Shown piece by piece: positions 32,976-42,871 of a stretch of DNA of 64,000 nucleotides. The translations under genes and the position numbers were made by a program. How positions within the stretch are numbered: the first letter of the stretch is position 1; every line of letters starts with the position of its first letter. The notes under the pieces were generated by a model. The model did no database searches and was not told the DNA's origin. It saw only the letters and a program-made list of their open reading frames with translations. The stretch is from Phymatolithon calcareum (taxonomy: Eukaryota; Rhodophyta; Florideophyceae; Hapalidiales): positions 744,001 through 808,000 of the forward strand of contig OZ345385.1 of NCBI GenBank assembly GCA_977006965.1. The letters run 5' to 3'.

Positions 32976-34514
32976 ATGGCGTCAGAAGGCGGTATGGGGG
33001 CCACGGATGACCATGGAGGTCGAGATCTTCCATGGGTGACACAGGAGAATCGCAGATCGAGACGTCGGGCGAGTCGAAACTCGACGGCGGAGATTGAAAG
33101 TACTCAAAAAAATAACCAAAATTTGAGTTATGGAAAACCTCAAGAGCGGACCGCCGGTCCGCAGACCCGAGCTCTTGCTACCGGCAAAAAGAAAGGAGCA
33201 GGAGCTAAGGCAGGGGAAGCTGAAGATATCGGGGATGCTCCACGAGATGAAAATCAGCCAGCCACCGTGAAAGACAATCCAACTCGGCAAATGTTTCCCT
33301 CGATTAGGACCATGGTCCCTTGCTTTGGGTGTGAACAGAGGGGAACATTGATCATGACGGGAGGGTACGGCACGGTTCCTCTGATGCTTAAATGCGGTAA
33401 ATGCCCTTCGAAGAAGAACGGAAAAGACGTTTCGTCGTTTGTTGACGAGATGGCCTCGGCCATTCACGGGGGCGCAAATAGTGCCAGCACGAGAAGAGTC
33501 CCTGAGACCCCAAGGGAGGCCGCAGGATCCCAGCTAGAGGCTACCGTAATGGAGCCATTGAGGCCGCAGATAAATGCTAGAGATTACGAGTCTCTTTCAA
33601 AGAGGTTGGAAGAGTTTGAAAGGAAACACATGGACACCGTAAATCGAGTGACCATACTCGAGGCAGAAGTGGCTACCCTCAAAGAAGAAAACAGGAGTTT
33701 GAAGGAACGCAGTCAGCCAGAGATGACAGCCGATGCGAATGCGGGACCGACACGGGACAACCCGTCTGCAGAAGAATTTCCCAGTTTAACGGACGCCACA
33801 GAACAGGCTATTGCAAGGCCGTCGTACCTGAAGGCTGCACGACGAGCAGAGAGCAATCCTAAGGTCTCCGATGAAGATAGACCGAAATTGGTTGCATTCA
33901 CGGAACGAATGGGGCCAATGATGAGAACCCAAAAGAGCCCGTCGGTGGAACCTCTGTACTTTAAGAACCTCCCGAAAACAGACCGGGCATACATTGAGGA
34001 AGCCGTACGGGACCTGCTAGCAAACAGGCGCCTCTTGCACGTCTCCTTCATTGGAAACTCAGTAATGGAGCTCCTGGTTGAGAAAGTGGATTCAACGCAC
34101 ATCATCAGTCTCTGTCGCTCAGGGAACATGGTTCACATGCCACGGTTCAGCGCATTTGAGAACGCGCTGAGCACACGCAACACAGTAAACGCTCACGAAG
34201 CCCAGAAAAGAAACACGGGGAAGGTGCGGGGAAGAGCGAGGTACTGTGCGGCAAAGGCAGATAATATTGTTGCGCGAGATTGGTACCATGGAATGGCGAA
34301 AGCTGCCAACAGAAGATTCTTCGACCTTTGTGTGGAGAGCGCAGTGACCGCGGAGAGGCGAAACCTGGTGTCACCAGATTTCCGTCCGGAACAGGGCAAT
34401 GCGATAGGGAGCACAGATACTACTGACAGAGAGACGGATGACGTCCCACTTCGCTTACAAACAGAAGTTAATGCAGGAGCAGTTGAAATCGCCATCCCAG
34501 AAGCGGCCGAATGA
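32976..34514 (+). CDS. LINE ORF1 protein with CCCC finger and coiled coil
   Basis: 512 residues from the first ATG after the 5' UTR. About residues 110-148 contain a four-Cys finger (C-F-G-C ... C-G-K-C). Residues about 200-250 are charged and heptad-like (ESLSKRLEEFERKH; LEAEVATLKEENRSLKER), a probable coiled coil. The C-terminal half holds a conserved block (VEPLYFKNLPKTDR ... LLHVSFIGNSVMELLVEK) also present in ORF1 at 45.0-45.2 kb and resembling an RNA-binding fold, though not assigned. ORF1 proteins usually coat the element RNA. After the TGA the same frame stays open for 36 codons to a TAA at about 34,624, so the TGA may be a later mutation. An ATG overlaps the TGA (ATGA). Confidence 0.85.
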   Translation: MASEGGMGATDDHGGRDLPWVTQENRRSRRRASRNSTAEIESTQKNNQNLSYGKPQERTAGPQTRALATGKKKGAGAKAGEAEDIGDAPRDENQPATVKDNPTRQMFPSIRTMVPCFGCEQRGTLIMTGGYGTVPLMLKCGKCPSKKNGKDVSSFVDEMASAIHGGANSASTRRVPETPREAAGSQLEATVMEPLRPQINARDYESLSKRLEEFERKHMDTVNRVTILEAEVATLKEENRSLKERSQPEMTADANAGPTRDNPSAEEFPSLTDATEQAIARPSYLKAARRAESNPKVSDEDRPKLVAFTERMGPMMRTQKSPSVEPLYFKNLPKTDRAYIEEAVRDLLANRRLLHVSFIGNSVMELLVEKVDSTHIISLCRSGNMVHMPRFSAFENALSTRNTVNAHEAQKRNTGKVRGRARYCAAKADNIVARDWYHGMAKAANRRFFDLCVESAVTAERRNLVSPDFRPEQGNAIGSTDTTDRETDDVPLRLQTEVNAGAVEIAIPEAAE

Positions 34515-34563
34515 GCTGCGCAAGGGGCAGTAGAAGACTCGAACCACAATTCCGAAGTTCCAA

Positions 34564-37500
34564 ATGATACGACATCAGACGCTCTTGCGGATCCCCAAGA
34601 GACAACCACGAAGAATGCTATTTAAGAAGAGGTGGCGTCTGGCAACCTTAAATGTTGGCGGCTCCCCGGAAACCCCAACGTACCTAGAGAAAATGATGAG
34701 AAACCATGGAATCGACATGGTGGCAATAACAGAAACACATTTGAGACCAGAAGGGAAAATTCGGGCTGATTTCTTCTCCTTCAACGCAGTGCGCCCGCCT
34801 CCTCAGACTGGTCGAAACTCTGGAGGTGTCTCTCTTTTCTTCCGCAACCTCTGTGGAAGCCGTCTGATCTTCAAGTACGCGGAAACAAATTTCCAATTGA
34901 TTATCGGGCAAGTGGGAGATACGAAAGTTGGAGCTGTCTGTATATCGCCGGCAGCAACCAGATCTGAAACTGACAAATGCCTCACCATGGTGAATACATA
35001 TGCACGAGGCAAGGCAATTGTGTGCGGCGATTGGAACGCTCGCCACCTCAGCTGGGACCTACGCTCAAATAGGAGGGGCAACCAAATTGTTCGTTGGGCA
35101 GCAGCTAAGAACTGGGATTTTAAAACCTGGACAGGTTTCAGTTTCCGCACAAAGCGCTATAAGAGCAACATCGACTTTTTCGTAAGCAAAGGCATTACAC
35201 CGACAGCGGTCAGTTCACCAACAGATGTATGGACTGGTAATACGCAGCACCGACCAGTAACAACCAGTTTCCCGACTCGACAAGAGCATAGAAGGGTCCA
35301 AAAGCCTCGAATATCTGTGAAACTATGGAGGGATGAAAGAATGCAAGAGCATGTTCGGGAAATATACGGAAAGACCATTCCAGGAATCGTCGAAGATTTG
35401 AAACGGTGCAGTTCCCGAGAACAACTAGACCGACTATACGACAGAAGTGTCGAAACGCTATGTGAACCATGGAGACAGAAGAAAAACAACCCCGCTGCGA
35501 TACAAACCGTTTTGGAACACAACCCTTGAACGGATGTCTAAACGTCGCAAGAAACTACACAAGAAAGCTCGTGAACAGGATTCAGAGGAGGCTTGGCAGC
35601 GATACGAGGTATGCCGTAAAGAGATACGGAAGTTGGTGAACAAAAGAAAGCGGCAGCAGTATCAAGAATACCTAGATGATGTAGAAGAAAAGGATGGGTC
35701 CAAGGCGATTGAGCAAATCGCTAGAATGCAGAAAATGAGGACAAGAAGAACGTCAAGGAACAAGATGACTGGCCGTCCATTGCACAAAACACTGTTCACT
35801 GCTCACGTGTCCCAGACATGCCGAGATGAAGGAGGATGGCGACAAAGATCCTCCTATTTCCGTTGCCCTTCGCATATGCGCGTCCTTATCAGAAACACAC
35901 TCCTCAAAGCTCCGACCAAGAAGGCCCCAGGGCTGGATGAGGTGAAGACCGAAATGATGAAAGCTGACCTGGATAGAAGTGCAGACCTCGTCTTTGAGCT
36001 GTGGACCGCCTGCGGAAGATGTGGAGTTCTCCCGACAGCGTGGCTGAAAGCTCTCTTAGTCCCGCTGCACAAGAAAGGAGCCCATGACAATCCAAAAAAT
36101 TTCCGACCAATATCTTTACTGAGTCAAGTCCGAAAGATTATTGAGTCAGCACTGGATATTATGCTCCGCCGAAGATACAAGAACCACAGAATCCAGCTGG
36201 GATTCCAAAAAGGCAAGAGCACGGAGCTAGCAATCTTAAGGGCTCTGGAACTACAGAACCGAGGGCAGGGATGCATTGCAGTATTGGACTTGACGGCAGC
36301 GTACGACACAGTTCCACGAAAGTACTTGCAAGAGCGAATGAGAGTTGTTCTACCACAAGACCTATGCGAGATGATCGAGGCTTTCTTGATACCGTCCTGG
36401 GTATCAACGATTGGTGATCCCCAGCAAAAGTGGTTTCTAATCGACAGGGGAGTACCTCAGGGATCCCCGCTGAGCCCAAGTTTGTATAATCTATTCATGG
36501 ACGAATTCGCAGAAAGAATAAGCCAAGTTCCAAGGGATGTTGCTGACGTGGCAGCAGTTCTTTTCGCGGACGACGTGCTCCTAACGGCAAAATCACCAGT
36601 CGGACTACAGAGATTGTTAAATATTTCTTCGCAATGGGCAAGAGATAGACAAATGAGGTGGAACACGAAAGCCAGGAAGAGCGAAGTTCTTCTCTCCGAA
36701 GGCACAAGATCACCCACATTCAAGCTTTCTGGGAAAACGCTGACGAAAGTCAAAGAAGTCCCATACCTTGGCATATCACTCAGCAGTGACGGAGTTACCG
36801 ACAAGAAAATGCTTGAACGCATCCGACAGGCCAAGATAGCAGTGTATCAGCTGAGATCCCTTGGTGTAACAGCCCGGGGACTCAGCCCCTTAAAAGCAAT
36901 CAAGATGTACAAGGCCTTGATACAGCCAAGATGGGAATATGCCATGCACCTGACGCCATGGACGACAAGAGTTCAAACAGCTATTGCAGACGTGGAGAAG
37001 ACTTTTTTCAGACAAGTATTTGGTCCAATCGCAAAAAATCGAACCGCGAGACTTCGTCTTCTCTGTCGCATACATAATGCAGAAGACAGAAGACTAGTTC
37101 TAGCGTTACGAATGCTTGAACGAGCCAGAACAAGAAAAATGGGCCTGCTCACAGTCCCAAGAGAGGAAAGAGACGTTGAGGAATTGCAATGGGTGTGTCG
37201 TGACATATCATCAATGTTACATCACGACCTATTCGAGACGGCACTAACCTATCTTAAGCAACGAGTTTCAGCAAAATCGTTGAGGGACTTGCTCTTTAAA
37301 GACGAAGGAGACGGCTTGGAGGCGAGCAGAAAGAGGAAAATTCCTTATGATATTCCCGGGTCTACTCCCGCCATCATCAGACTACCGAAAGCACGTCACC
37401 GCCAATTGGCGATTAAATGGGCATTCGGACGTTTTCCCCCATTGAGTACCACTCTTCTGGAAGAAAAATTCGGTGAAATCGTACCAACTCTCATGAACAA

Positions 37501-37615
37501 GCTCGAAGTGTACCTTCAAAGATATCGACTAACAGAAGAGGAGACTAGTGAGACTGAAAAGGCACTTGACAAAGTACTATTCTTCACAATCGTCTTTTAT
37601 GACGACATGGAATAG
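34564..37615 (+). pseudogene. LINE ORF2: endonuclease and reverse transcriptase, one frameshift
   Basis: 34,564-35,529 encodes an exonuclease-endonuclease-phosphatase fold: LATLNVGGSPETPT (first catalytic Asn), AITETHL (Glu), CGDWNARHLSWD (Asp/Asn) and SNIDFF ... QHRPVTTSF (Asp and His). It nicks target DNA to prime reverse transcription. Near 35,485-35,500, in GAAGAAAAACAACCCC, the frame slips by one; 35,447-37,615 carries the rest. Residues of the second frame: RT motif A LDLTAAYD (about 278), motif B GVPQGSPLSP (about 335), motif C FADD (about 373), thumb PYLGISL, and the C-terminal domain RQLAIKWAFGRFPP (about 651). No RNase H is seen. The lone homopolymer-associated slip could be mutation, assembly error or, less likely, programmed frameshifting. 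Confidence 0.93.
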
Positions 37616-37871
37616 ACCAAGACAAAATAGAACGGCGACGCTGAGATTCACGCGAACAGGACAAGTGGACTCTAAGCTTTTCCCTCCATGGAGGAGGGTT
37701 TTTGCAGCTAGGGCTACGACGATAGCAACGAGCTTTGGCGGGCTTTAACAGAGTAACGGAGCTACCAAGGTAGTAGCATCTGAAACGCATCTCCCTTACA
37801 GTCTTATGAGTGTTTCTGAGGGCGTTTAATAAATTCAAAATTCAAAAAAAAAAAAAAAACTAATCGTGAGT

Positions 37872-38440
37872 CAGAACCTCCAGTACTGATCCTCCTACGA
37901 GTGACACGTTCACAACAGCTTTTTCCGGGTCATTCATTCCCGCGCGCAGCTCTGCCAAAGGGGATTCCTCGTTTGACCGCTGCAGGCCCCTAAAGTACAG
38001 GGGGTGATCTGGTGGGCACCGTATATCGGCTCGGTCTTCATCATCTGCTTCCTTCTCAGCCTCTCCTTTAGGGTGAGGGGGCGCGATGTAGGCTTCGGAA
38101 ATTCCTTTTCCTGTGCACTGGTTTGCAAGCCAACAGTTAGTGTCTCTCTACGGGCTTCTGGTACTGCTCATTGGTTCCTTCTTTCGGGTGGCTGCTAATT
38201 CGGGCTGGAAATTGCTGGCTTCCTGATATTCTCGGGTGCAGCCTCAGGTACACCAGATGGTCACGAGCGATCTGCGCCCAGGTCTTTGCATTCCTCATGG
38301 CTCCCGGAGTGTTCGATGTTCGAAAGCCTCCGGAGCTCACGAATTTCCGCTTATTTCTAAAAGCTGCGCAGTCTTACAAATACCCGGACAAGGCTCCTCG
38401 GGTGTCATCCGAATTTGTTAGCTTTTGTCTTATCAGTTAG
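37872..38440 (-). mobile_element. LINE ORF1 fragment, proximal half of split target
   Basis: The minus strand reads towards the inserted LINE with VNVSLVGGSVLEVLTHD, matching LGLSFVGGAVLEVLTDK of ORF1 at 45.1 kb. Upstream lie basic segments (KERLRRKQMMKTEPIYGAHQ) in the position of the corresponding linker. Frames are interrupted. Together with 32,525-32,814 it forms one older ORF1 into which the full-length element jumped. Confidence 0.7.
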
Positions 38441-38449
38441 ACTTATTGC

Positions 38450-38680
38450 GACTCCCCTGGCGTGTTGGCCTCTTTCTTTTTGAACTCTTAGTAAAATTTC
38501 GTATCCTGATCTCTTGCCTTCACAACAGATATTCTTCATTTTGAATACACTCGATAAGGCTCTTGCTGAAGATCAAAAGCTCCTCTAATGCAATCTCTTT
38601 TGCCAGTATTTCTTCTCCTTTGAGTTCGTAGCCCGATAAATTACGGTCCAGGGTCGCCATGACTCTATGTCCGAATTTTA
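38450..38680 (-). mobile_element. LINE ORF2 C-terminal fragment
   Basis: The minus strand encodes RVMATLDRNLSGYELKGEEI, LAKEIALEELLIFSKSL and QNEEYLL before a stop, the helical end of the conserved C-terminal domain seen in all the main LINE families here. The rest of the element is not preserved. 38,680-39,050 shows nothing recognisable. Confidence 0.6.
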
Positions 38681-39053
38681 CTTACATTATTGTTGTAAAC
38701 AGCATGAAGTCAAGTGATGCATTTTCAGAGGAGGTGACCAGTTGCGAGATGAGGGGCGCTTCCGACACGTCATTCTGCACTTTAAATCTTCCCTTTCCTG
38801 TTCGGCACCAAAATGGATTTCACGCAGCGAATTGTGGGATAGTACGAGCGCATTCGGCAGCGTAACCAAAGGCTTTACTGTGTTGTGCTTCAAAAGCACT
38901 CCTAATCATTATTGTACGGGTGGCGGTCCTCAATAGAACTTCTGAAGGGCATACAAGTCAATCGTGTTCGGATGTAATAGGTAGATCCTCGGAGCATCAA
39001 ATGATGCGCAGGACAGTAGAACCTAGCGTAGTAATGCGATTCTCGACTCATTC

Positions 39054-39983
39054 TCAGGAACCATCATTCCTTTGGAAATTGCACATGTTTTCAAAGGTGT
39101 CGGTAGCTAGTTGCACACTATTGCCGCCGAGCTTTCTTCGATGCTTACTACAATGGATCTTCCCGGTGATTTCTGAATATGAATTTGTGATCGAGGGTCG
39201 TAATGCCGTCGGATCCGCCAGACATCGAGGAGGACCGACTTGCCATCTTATTGAAGTGCGATGCGGAGCTGGCACCAGCTTTGTAGCACTGCGGGGAGTA
39301 AGAGCGAAATTATGGCGTCGCGGAGTGAGGGCCGACACATTGCGTGTTGGTGTGTCCATGCGTTCTGCGAAAGGAGCTCGACTCTGCGTCTTCACTTCGC
39401 TTGCTTTCATCGCAGGACGCTCTAATTGAGGCAGTCGGCGAGGGGTTAGAAGCGCAGTGTTGGGTACAGACTTCGGGGTTTCCACGACACGTTCGTATCT
39501 AAGCACAAGACGAAGGGTATTGCTATCCCGTTTTGGCGTTGCACTGAGGGGGACAGCGTCGATTCTCTCCGAGGGTTTACTCTCTCTAGAAAGTTTTGGG
39601 CCGAGGTCATTGCCAGAGATACGAAGCAACAACTTGGAGACGGACGGAGTCGCAATCGTGGGTCCATCGGCAGTCTCAAATCGGAAAGCTTGTTCACCCA
39701 CGTAGAAGACGTCACCGTGGTGTAGCGGATAATATCGGCCGTGCGAGAGCGAAATGTGTCGATCTAGAATTTCGACTGAAAAATCATTATCAAGGCCGTA
39801 AATTACCATCTCATCGCCGAGTAGGGCTACTAGAGTATTCATGACGGCAACCTTCTCTGAGATGACGCGGATATTGCAGTCATGGTGATCGCAGATGGAG
39901 CACCATGGACGCTCGTGAAACAAGTATCGCGAATCGAGGGCACCAGAGCGCTTGACACTGACAAGAAAATCGACTTTTTCCAT
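39054..39983 (-). CDS. FHA-domain protein, Ki-67-like
   Basis: This is an intact 309-residue frame; the ATG at 39,983 has a favourable context (ACAACGATGG). Residues about 3-105 resemble the N-terminal forkhead-associated domain of Ki-67-type proteins: VSVKRSG at the start, a CNIRVIS strand in the middle, and YPLHHGDVFYVGEQAFRFE at the end. FHA domains bind phosphothreonine peptides, but the usual G-R and S-x-x-H residues are not evident, so binding is uncertain. The basic C-terminal half has repeated T-P-[RK]-R-like sites (ATPKR, LTPRR twice, DTPTR), possible cyclin-dependent-kinase targets. It is one of only two intact host-type genes in a LINE-dense area. A role at mitotic chromosomes is inference from the resemblance; extra exons cannot be excluded. 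Confidence 0.6.
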   Translation of the reverse strand: MEKVDFLVSVKRSGALDSRYLFHERPWCSICDHHDCNIRVISEKVAVMNTLVALLGDEMVIYGLDNDFSVEILDRHISLSHGRYYPLHHGDVFYVGEQAFRFETADGPTIATPSVSKLLLRISGNDLGPKLSRESKPSERIDAVPLSATPKRDSNTLRLVLRYERVVETPKSVPNTALLTPRRLPQLERPAMKASEVKTQSRAPFAERMDTPTRNVSALTPRRHNFALTPRSATKLVPAPHRTSIRWQVGPPRCLADPTALRPSITNSYSEITGKIHCSKHRRKLGGNSVQLATDTFENMCNFQRNDGS

Positions 39984-40083
39984 CGTTGTCCAGGAGTTTT
40001 CCGCGGAATCAGATGGGAAACGAGAGAGATAGAGAGTCCAAGGGATAGTAACATAAGTGAATTTAGGTTCCGATGATCGACTC

Positions 40084-40500
40084 TGATATCAAGTGTCTGT
40101 CATGAACACGATAATATGGTTGCAGTGAACTCAAAAATTGTGTTAGGTTACGTTACTGTATCAACGATGGTGACCCGTTAGTAGCGTTAGTGACCCTGCT
40201 GACAACCTGTCATCCAGTGTGGCGTTACAACGTTCAAGCTGTAAGCGAGCTCATCATGCGAAATGTCCCCTCCAATAACGAGCTACCACTTGAACCACAG
40301 GCCCGGCGACACTCTAGATAAATTGCGCCAACGTTCAAGTTTTTCTTTTATTCACGCTGCTCTGACATGCACGCACTAGCCGCTCAGTGCCTATACTTCT
40401 GGTCACGCACATACAGTATTCGTTCATGCTGAGGTACAGTAGCTACTGATAGAGTCACTCACAGCAGATAATGGCAGCTCAGATGTAATTGAAAGCCCAA
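40084..40500. other. No recognised gene
   Basis: This stretch lies upstream of the FHA gene and would contain its promoter. No motif that I would defend was seen. Confidence 0.35.
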
Positions 40501-40504
40501 GCAC

Positions 40505-40800
40505 ACCCTCAGTCACTAGTATGGCTGAAAAATTCGGAAGCAGAGTCAGAGCGCACATAACAGCCCTCGAACACAACTTTGGAAGATATGAACTCGACGA
40601 AAAGGAAAGACTGGAAACAGAAAAAGCACTAGATAGACTCTTGCTGTACAGCAAGACCCTTGCAGAAGACATGCAATACGAGGAAGGACTGATCTGAAGA
40701 CAGGGTCAAAAAGATAGAAAATCAGTAGAAGAGCCGCTCGAAGGAGAGCAGGACCCGCGGAAACCTTGCCCAATGTGGGGCTTTTAGAAAAAATAAACGT
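40505..40800 (+). mobile_element. LINE ORF2 C-terminus and 3' end
   Basis: The plus strand encodes MAEKFGSRVRAHITALEHNF, GRYELDEKERLETEKALDRL and LLYSKTLAEDMQYEEGLI before a TGA at 40,695, the end of the conserved C-terminal domain. A short 3' UTR ends in GCTTTTAGAAAAAATAAACG. It is related to, but not the same as, the family-A copy that begins about 25 bases later. Confidence 0.7.
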
Positions 40801-40826
40801 TAAAAAATTATGCCCAACGCATGAAG

Positions 40827-41957
40827 ACACCAGCGGGACTACAGAGACTGTTAAAAATTGCATCGAAATGGGCAAGGGACAGGCAGATGGTTTGGAACAC
40901 GAAAGCTGGGAGGAGCGAAGTTCTTCTCTCGAACGACACAAGATCACCCATTTTCATACTTGCGGGGAAAATGCTGGAAAAGGTCAAAGAAGTCTCATAC
41001 CTTGGCATCTCCCTCAGTAATGAGGGAGTCACCGCCACAAAAATGCTTGAGCGCATCCGACACGCCAAGTTCGCGGTATATCAACTGAGGTCCCTGGGTG
41101 TCTCGTTGCGGGCACTCAGCCCCTTGAAAGCAGTGAAGACATACAAGGCGTTGATACAGCCAAGATGGGAGTATGCCATGCACCTGACTCCGTGGACGCC
41201 GAGAGTCCAGACAGCTATCGCAGAAGTGGAGAAGACATTTTTCGCACAAGTATTCGGTCCAATATCGAAAAACTGCTATATCAGACTTCGCCTTCTTTGC
41301 CGAATTCACAACGCAGAAAACAGGAGACTCGTTCTAGCACTCAGAATGCTGGAACGATCCAGATCAAAGAAAAGAAGCCTTCTGGCCGTCCCAATTGAGG
41401 AAAGAGATGTGGATGAATTGCAATGGGTTAGTCGAGACATATCGGCAATGCTACAGTACGAGCCATTCGAAACGGCACTGACTTTCCTCAAGCAGGGAGT
41501 TTCAGCAAAATCGTTGCGGACTTTACACCGCCAATTAGCGATAAAGTGGGCATTCGGTCGGTTCCCCCCAATGAGCACATCACTTCTCACAGACAAGTTC
41601 GGTGATACTGTACCAACCCTCATGAGCAACCTGGAAGAATACCTCGGAAGATATGAACTGACCAAAGCGGAGATTGATATCACTGAAAAAGCTCTAGACA
41701 AGCTACTCTTCTTCACTATCGTCTTTTACGACGACATGGAATAGACAAGGCGTCATTTGAGGAAACCTAATTAATGGACCCCAAGCTTTTCCCTCCACCC
41801 TTTTTACGGGAGAGGGTTTTTGCAGCTAGGGCTACGACTTTAACCTGGGTTACAAGTACTTGAATAGATGATCGAAGCTACAACGTAGCTGCTGAAACGC
41901 ATCTCCCTTACAGTCTCATGAGTGTTACTGAGGGCGTTTAATAAATTCAAAAAAATA
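40827..41957 (+). mobile_element. 5'-truncated family-A LINE with in-frame deletion
   Basis: The copy starts just after RT motif C and keeps one open frame of 307 codons to a TAG at 41,742, through the thumb (VSYLGISLSNEGV, WEYAMHLTPWTPRV) and C-terminal domain (WAFGRFPP). About 35 codons are missing at 41,526, where SLRTL joins directly to HRQLAIKWAF; the deletion keeps the frame. The 3' UTR has the stem-loop (about 41,785-41,817) and ends GAGGGCGTTTAATAAATTCA. No clear TSD was found. It cannot encode an active enzyme because the RT core is absent. Confidence 0.88.
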
Positions 41958-42051
41958 GGGGCCCTCACGAGGCACCTTCCGTGAAATAGAGTCATCGCAA
42001 AGTTTTGGCAACCTCATCACACTCGCAATGTACAGCACTTGTGCGCCTTGT

Positions 42052-42186
42052 ACTTTCCCCACCGCCTATGGAAGGCGGTAGGTTTCAACGGTCTACACAC
42101 TGGAAGGTAGCAACTGAGGAAGCCTTGCCCGTATATTCGTAAGACTGTGAGGCTTTTAAATAAACTCCAATCAAAAAAAAAAAAAA
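42052..42186 (+). mobile_element. 135-bp non-coding retroelement with TSD
   Basis: ACTTGTGCGCCTTGT flanks it exactly at 42,037-42,051 and 42,187-42,201. The insert begins with a GC-rich hairpin (CCGCCTATGGAAGGCGG), continues through CCCGTATATTCGTAAGACTG and GAGGCTTTTAAATAAACTCC, and ends in poly-A. Position and style of the hairpin parallel the family-A 3' UTR. It is either a 3' UTR-only LINE copy of a family not otherwise present or a SINE that borrowed a LINE 3' end. Confidence 0.8.
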
Positions 42187-42320
42187 ACTTGTGCGCCTTG
42201 TCCGCAGGACGTCAGAATTCTAGTAATCTTAGCTCGTGCTAAGATTGGTCGCCAGTGCAGGCAGGCTCACTATTTTCTTGCTTTGTCCTATACAGTAACA
42301 TTTCAGTACCACCGTAGGGC

Positions 42321-42870
42321 AACTAGTGTCTATTTAGGGGACCCCCGCATCGGACTCGGTGCCTAGAGACAAGCTCGGAAAAAGGGTAAGAAAGGTCCTC
42401 GACCCAAGTATAGTAGAGATAGTTATACCATTCCTTGAACCATCTTATATCCAGACGGACGATGGAGAATAGTTCACGATCGACAAAGGTGTGGCTCAAG
42501 GTTTTCCGATTAGCCCATGTCCGACATATTCCCCATAGGGCTAGACTCGACCCCAATAGAAGTGTCAATGCAGCCTTGTAAGCTTTTCGCAGACTTATGT
42601 GAAGTTGACAGCCACGTCTGCCAAAAGATTGCAGAAAATCCTTGACTTTGCGCTGGAATGGGCGAATGAAAACGAAATGACGTAGAACACGAAGAAAAGT
42701 GTCATTTTATGCACAAGAGATACAGCGAGACAGCAATTTTCGATTATCGGGACGAAAGCTAACGAAAGCACGAGAAGTGAAGTACCTAGGAGGAACGATC
42801 ACAACGGAAGAGGGGTATCAGAACCCAGTCTGGTACGTTCCACCGCTGATATCATACCCCGAAAAAAATC
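42321..42870 (+). mobile_element. Decayed LINE reverse transcriptase
   Basis: Translated pieces include RDKLGKRVRKVLDPSIVEIV, IPFLEPSYIQTDDGE, a motif B relic (DKGVAQGFPISPC), a motif C relic (KLFADL) and thumb-like KYLGGTITTEEG, in different frames with stops. It is homologous to the minus-strand relic at 29.4-30.2 kb. Entirely non-functional. Confidence 0.7.
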
Positions 42871-42871
42871 G

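Larger units (their letters stand above)
32828..37858 (+). mobile_element. Full-length family-A LINE, 5.03 kb
   Basis: Order: a 148-bp 5' UTR, ORF1, ORF2 (endonuclease, reverse transcriptase, C-terminal domain), a 3' UTR with a short stem-loop (CCCTCC at 37,682, GGAGGG at 37,693), GAGGGCGTTTAATAAATTC and a poly-A tail. Perfect 13-bp TSDs flank it, so the 5' end is taken as real. It lies in opposite orientation within ORF1 of an older LINE. One frameshift splits ORF2, so this copy cannot move by itself as read. It is the reference for recognising the truncated family-A copies in the window. Confidence 0.95.

Noticed and set aside
35480-35505. Programmed ribosomal frameshifting in LINE ORF2
   Set aside because: The slip lies between endonuclease and RT, where related copies read continuously in protein alignment, and no slippery heptamer with a downstream structure was convincing.
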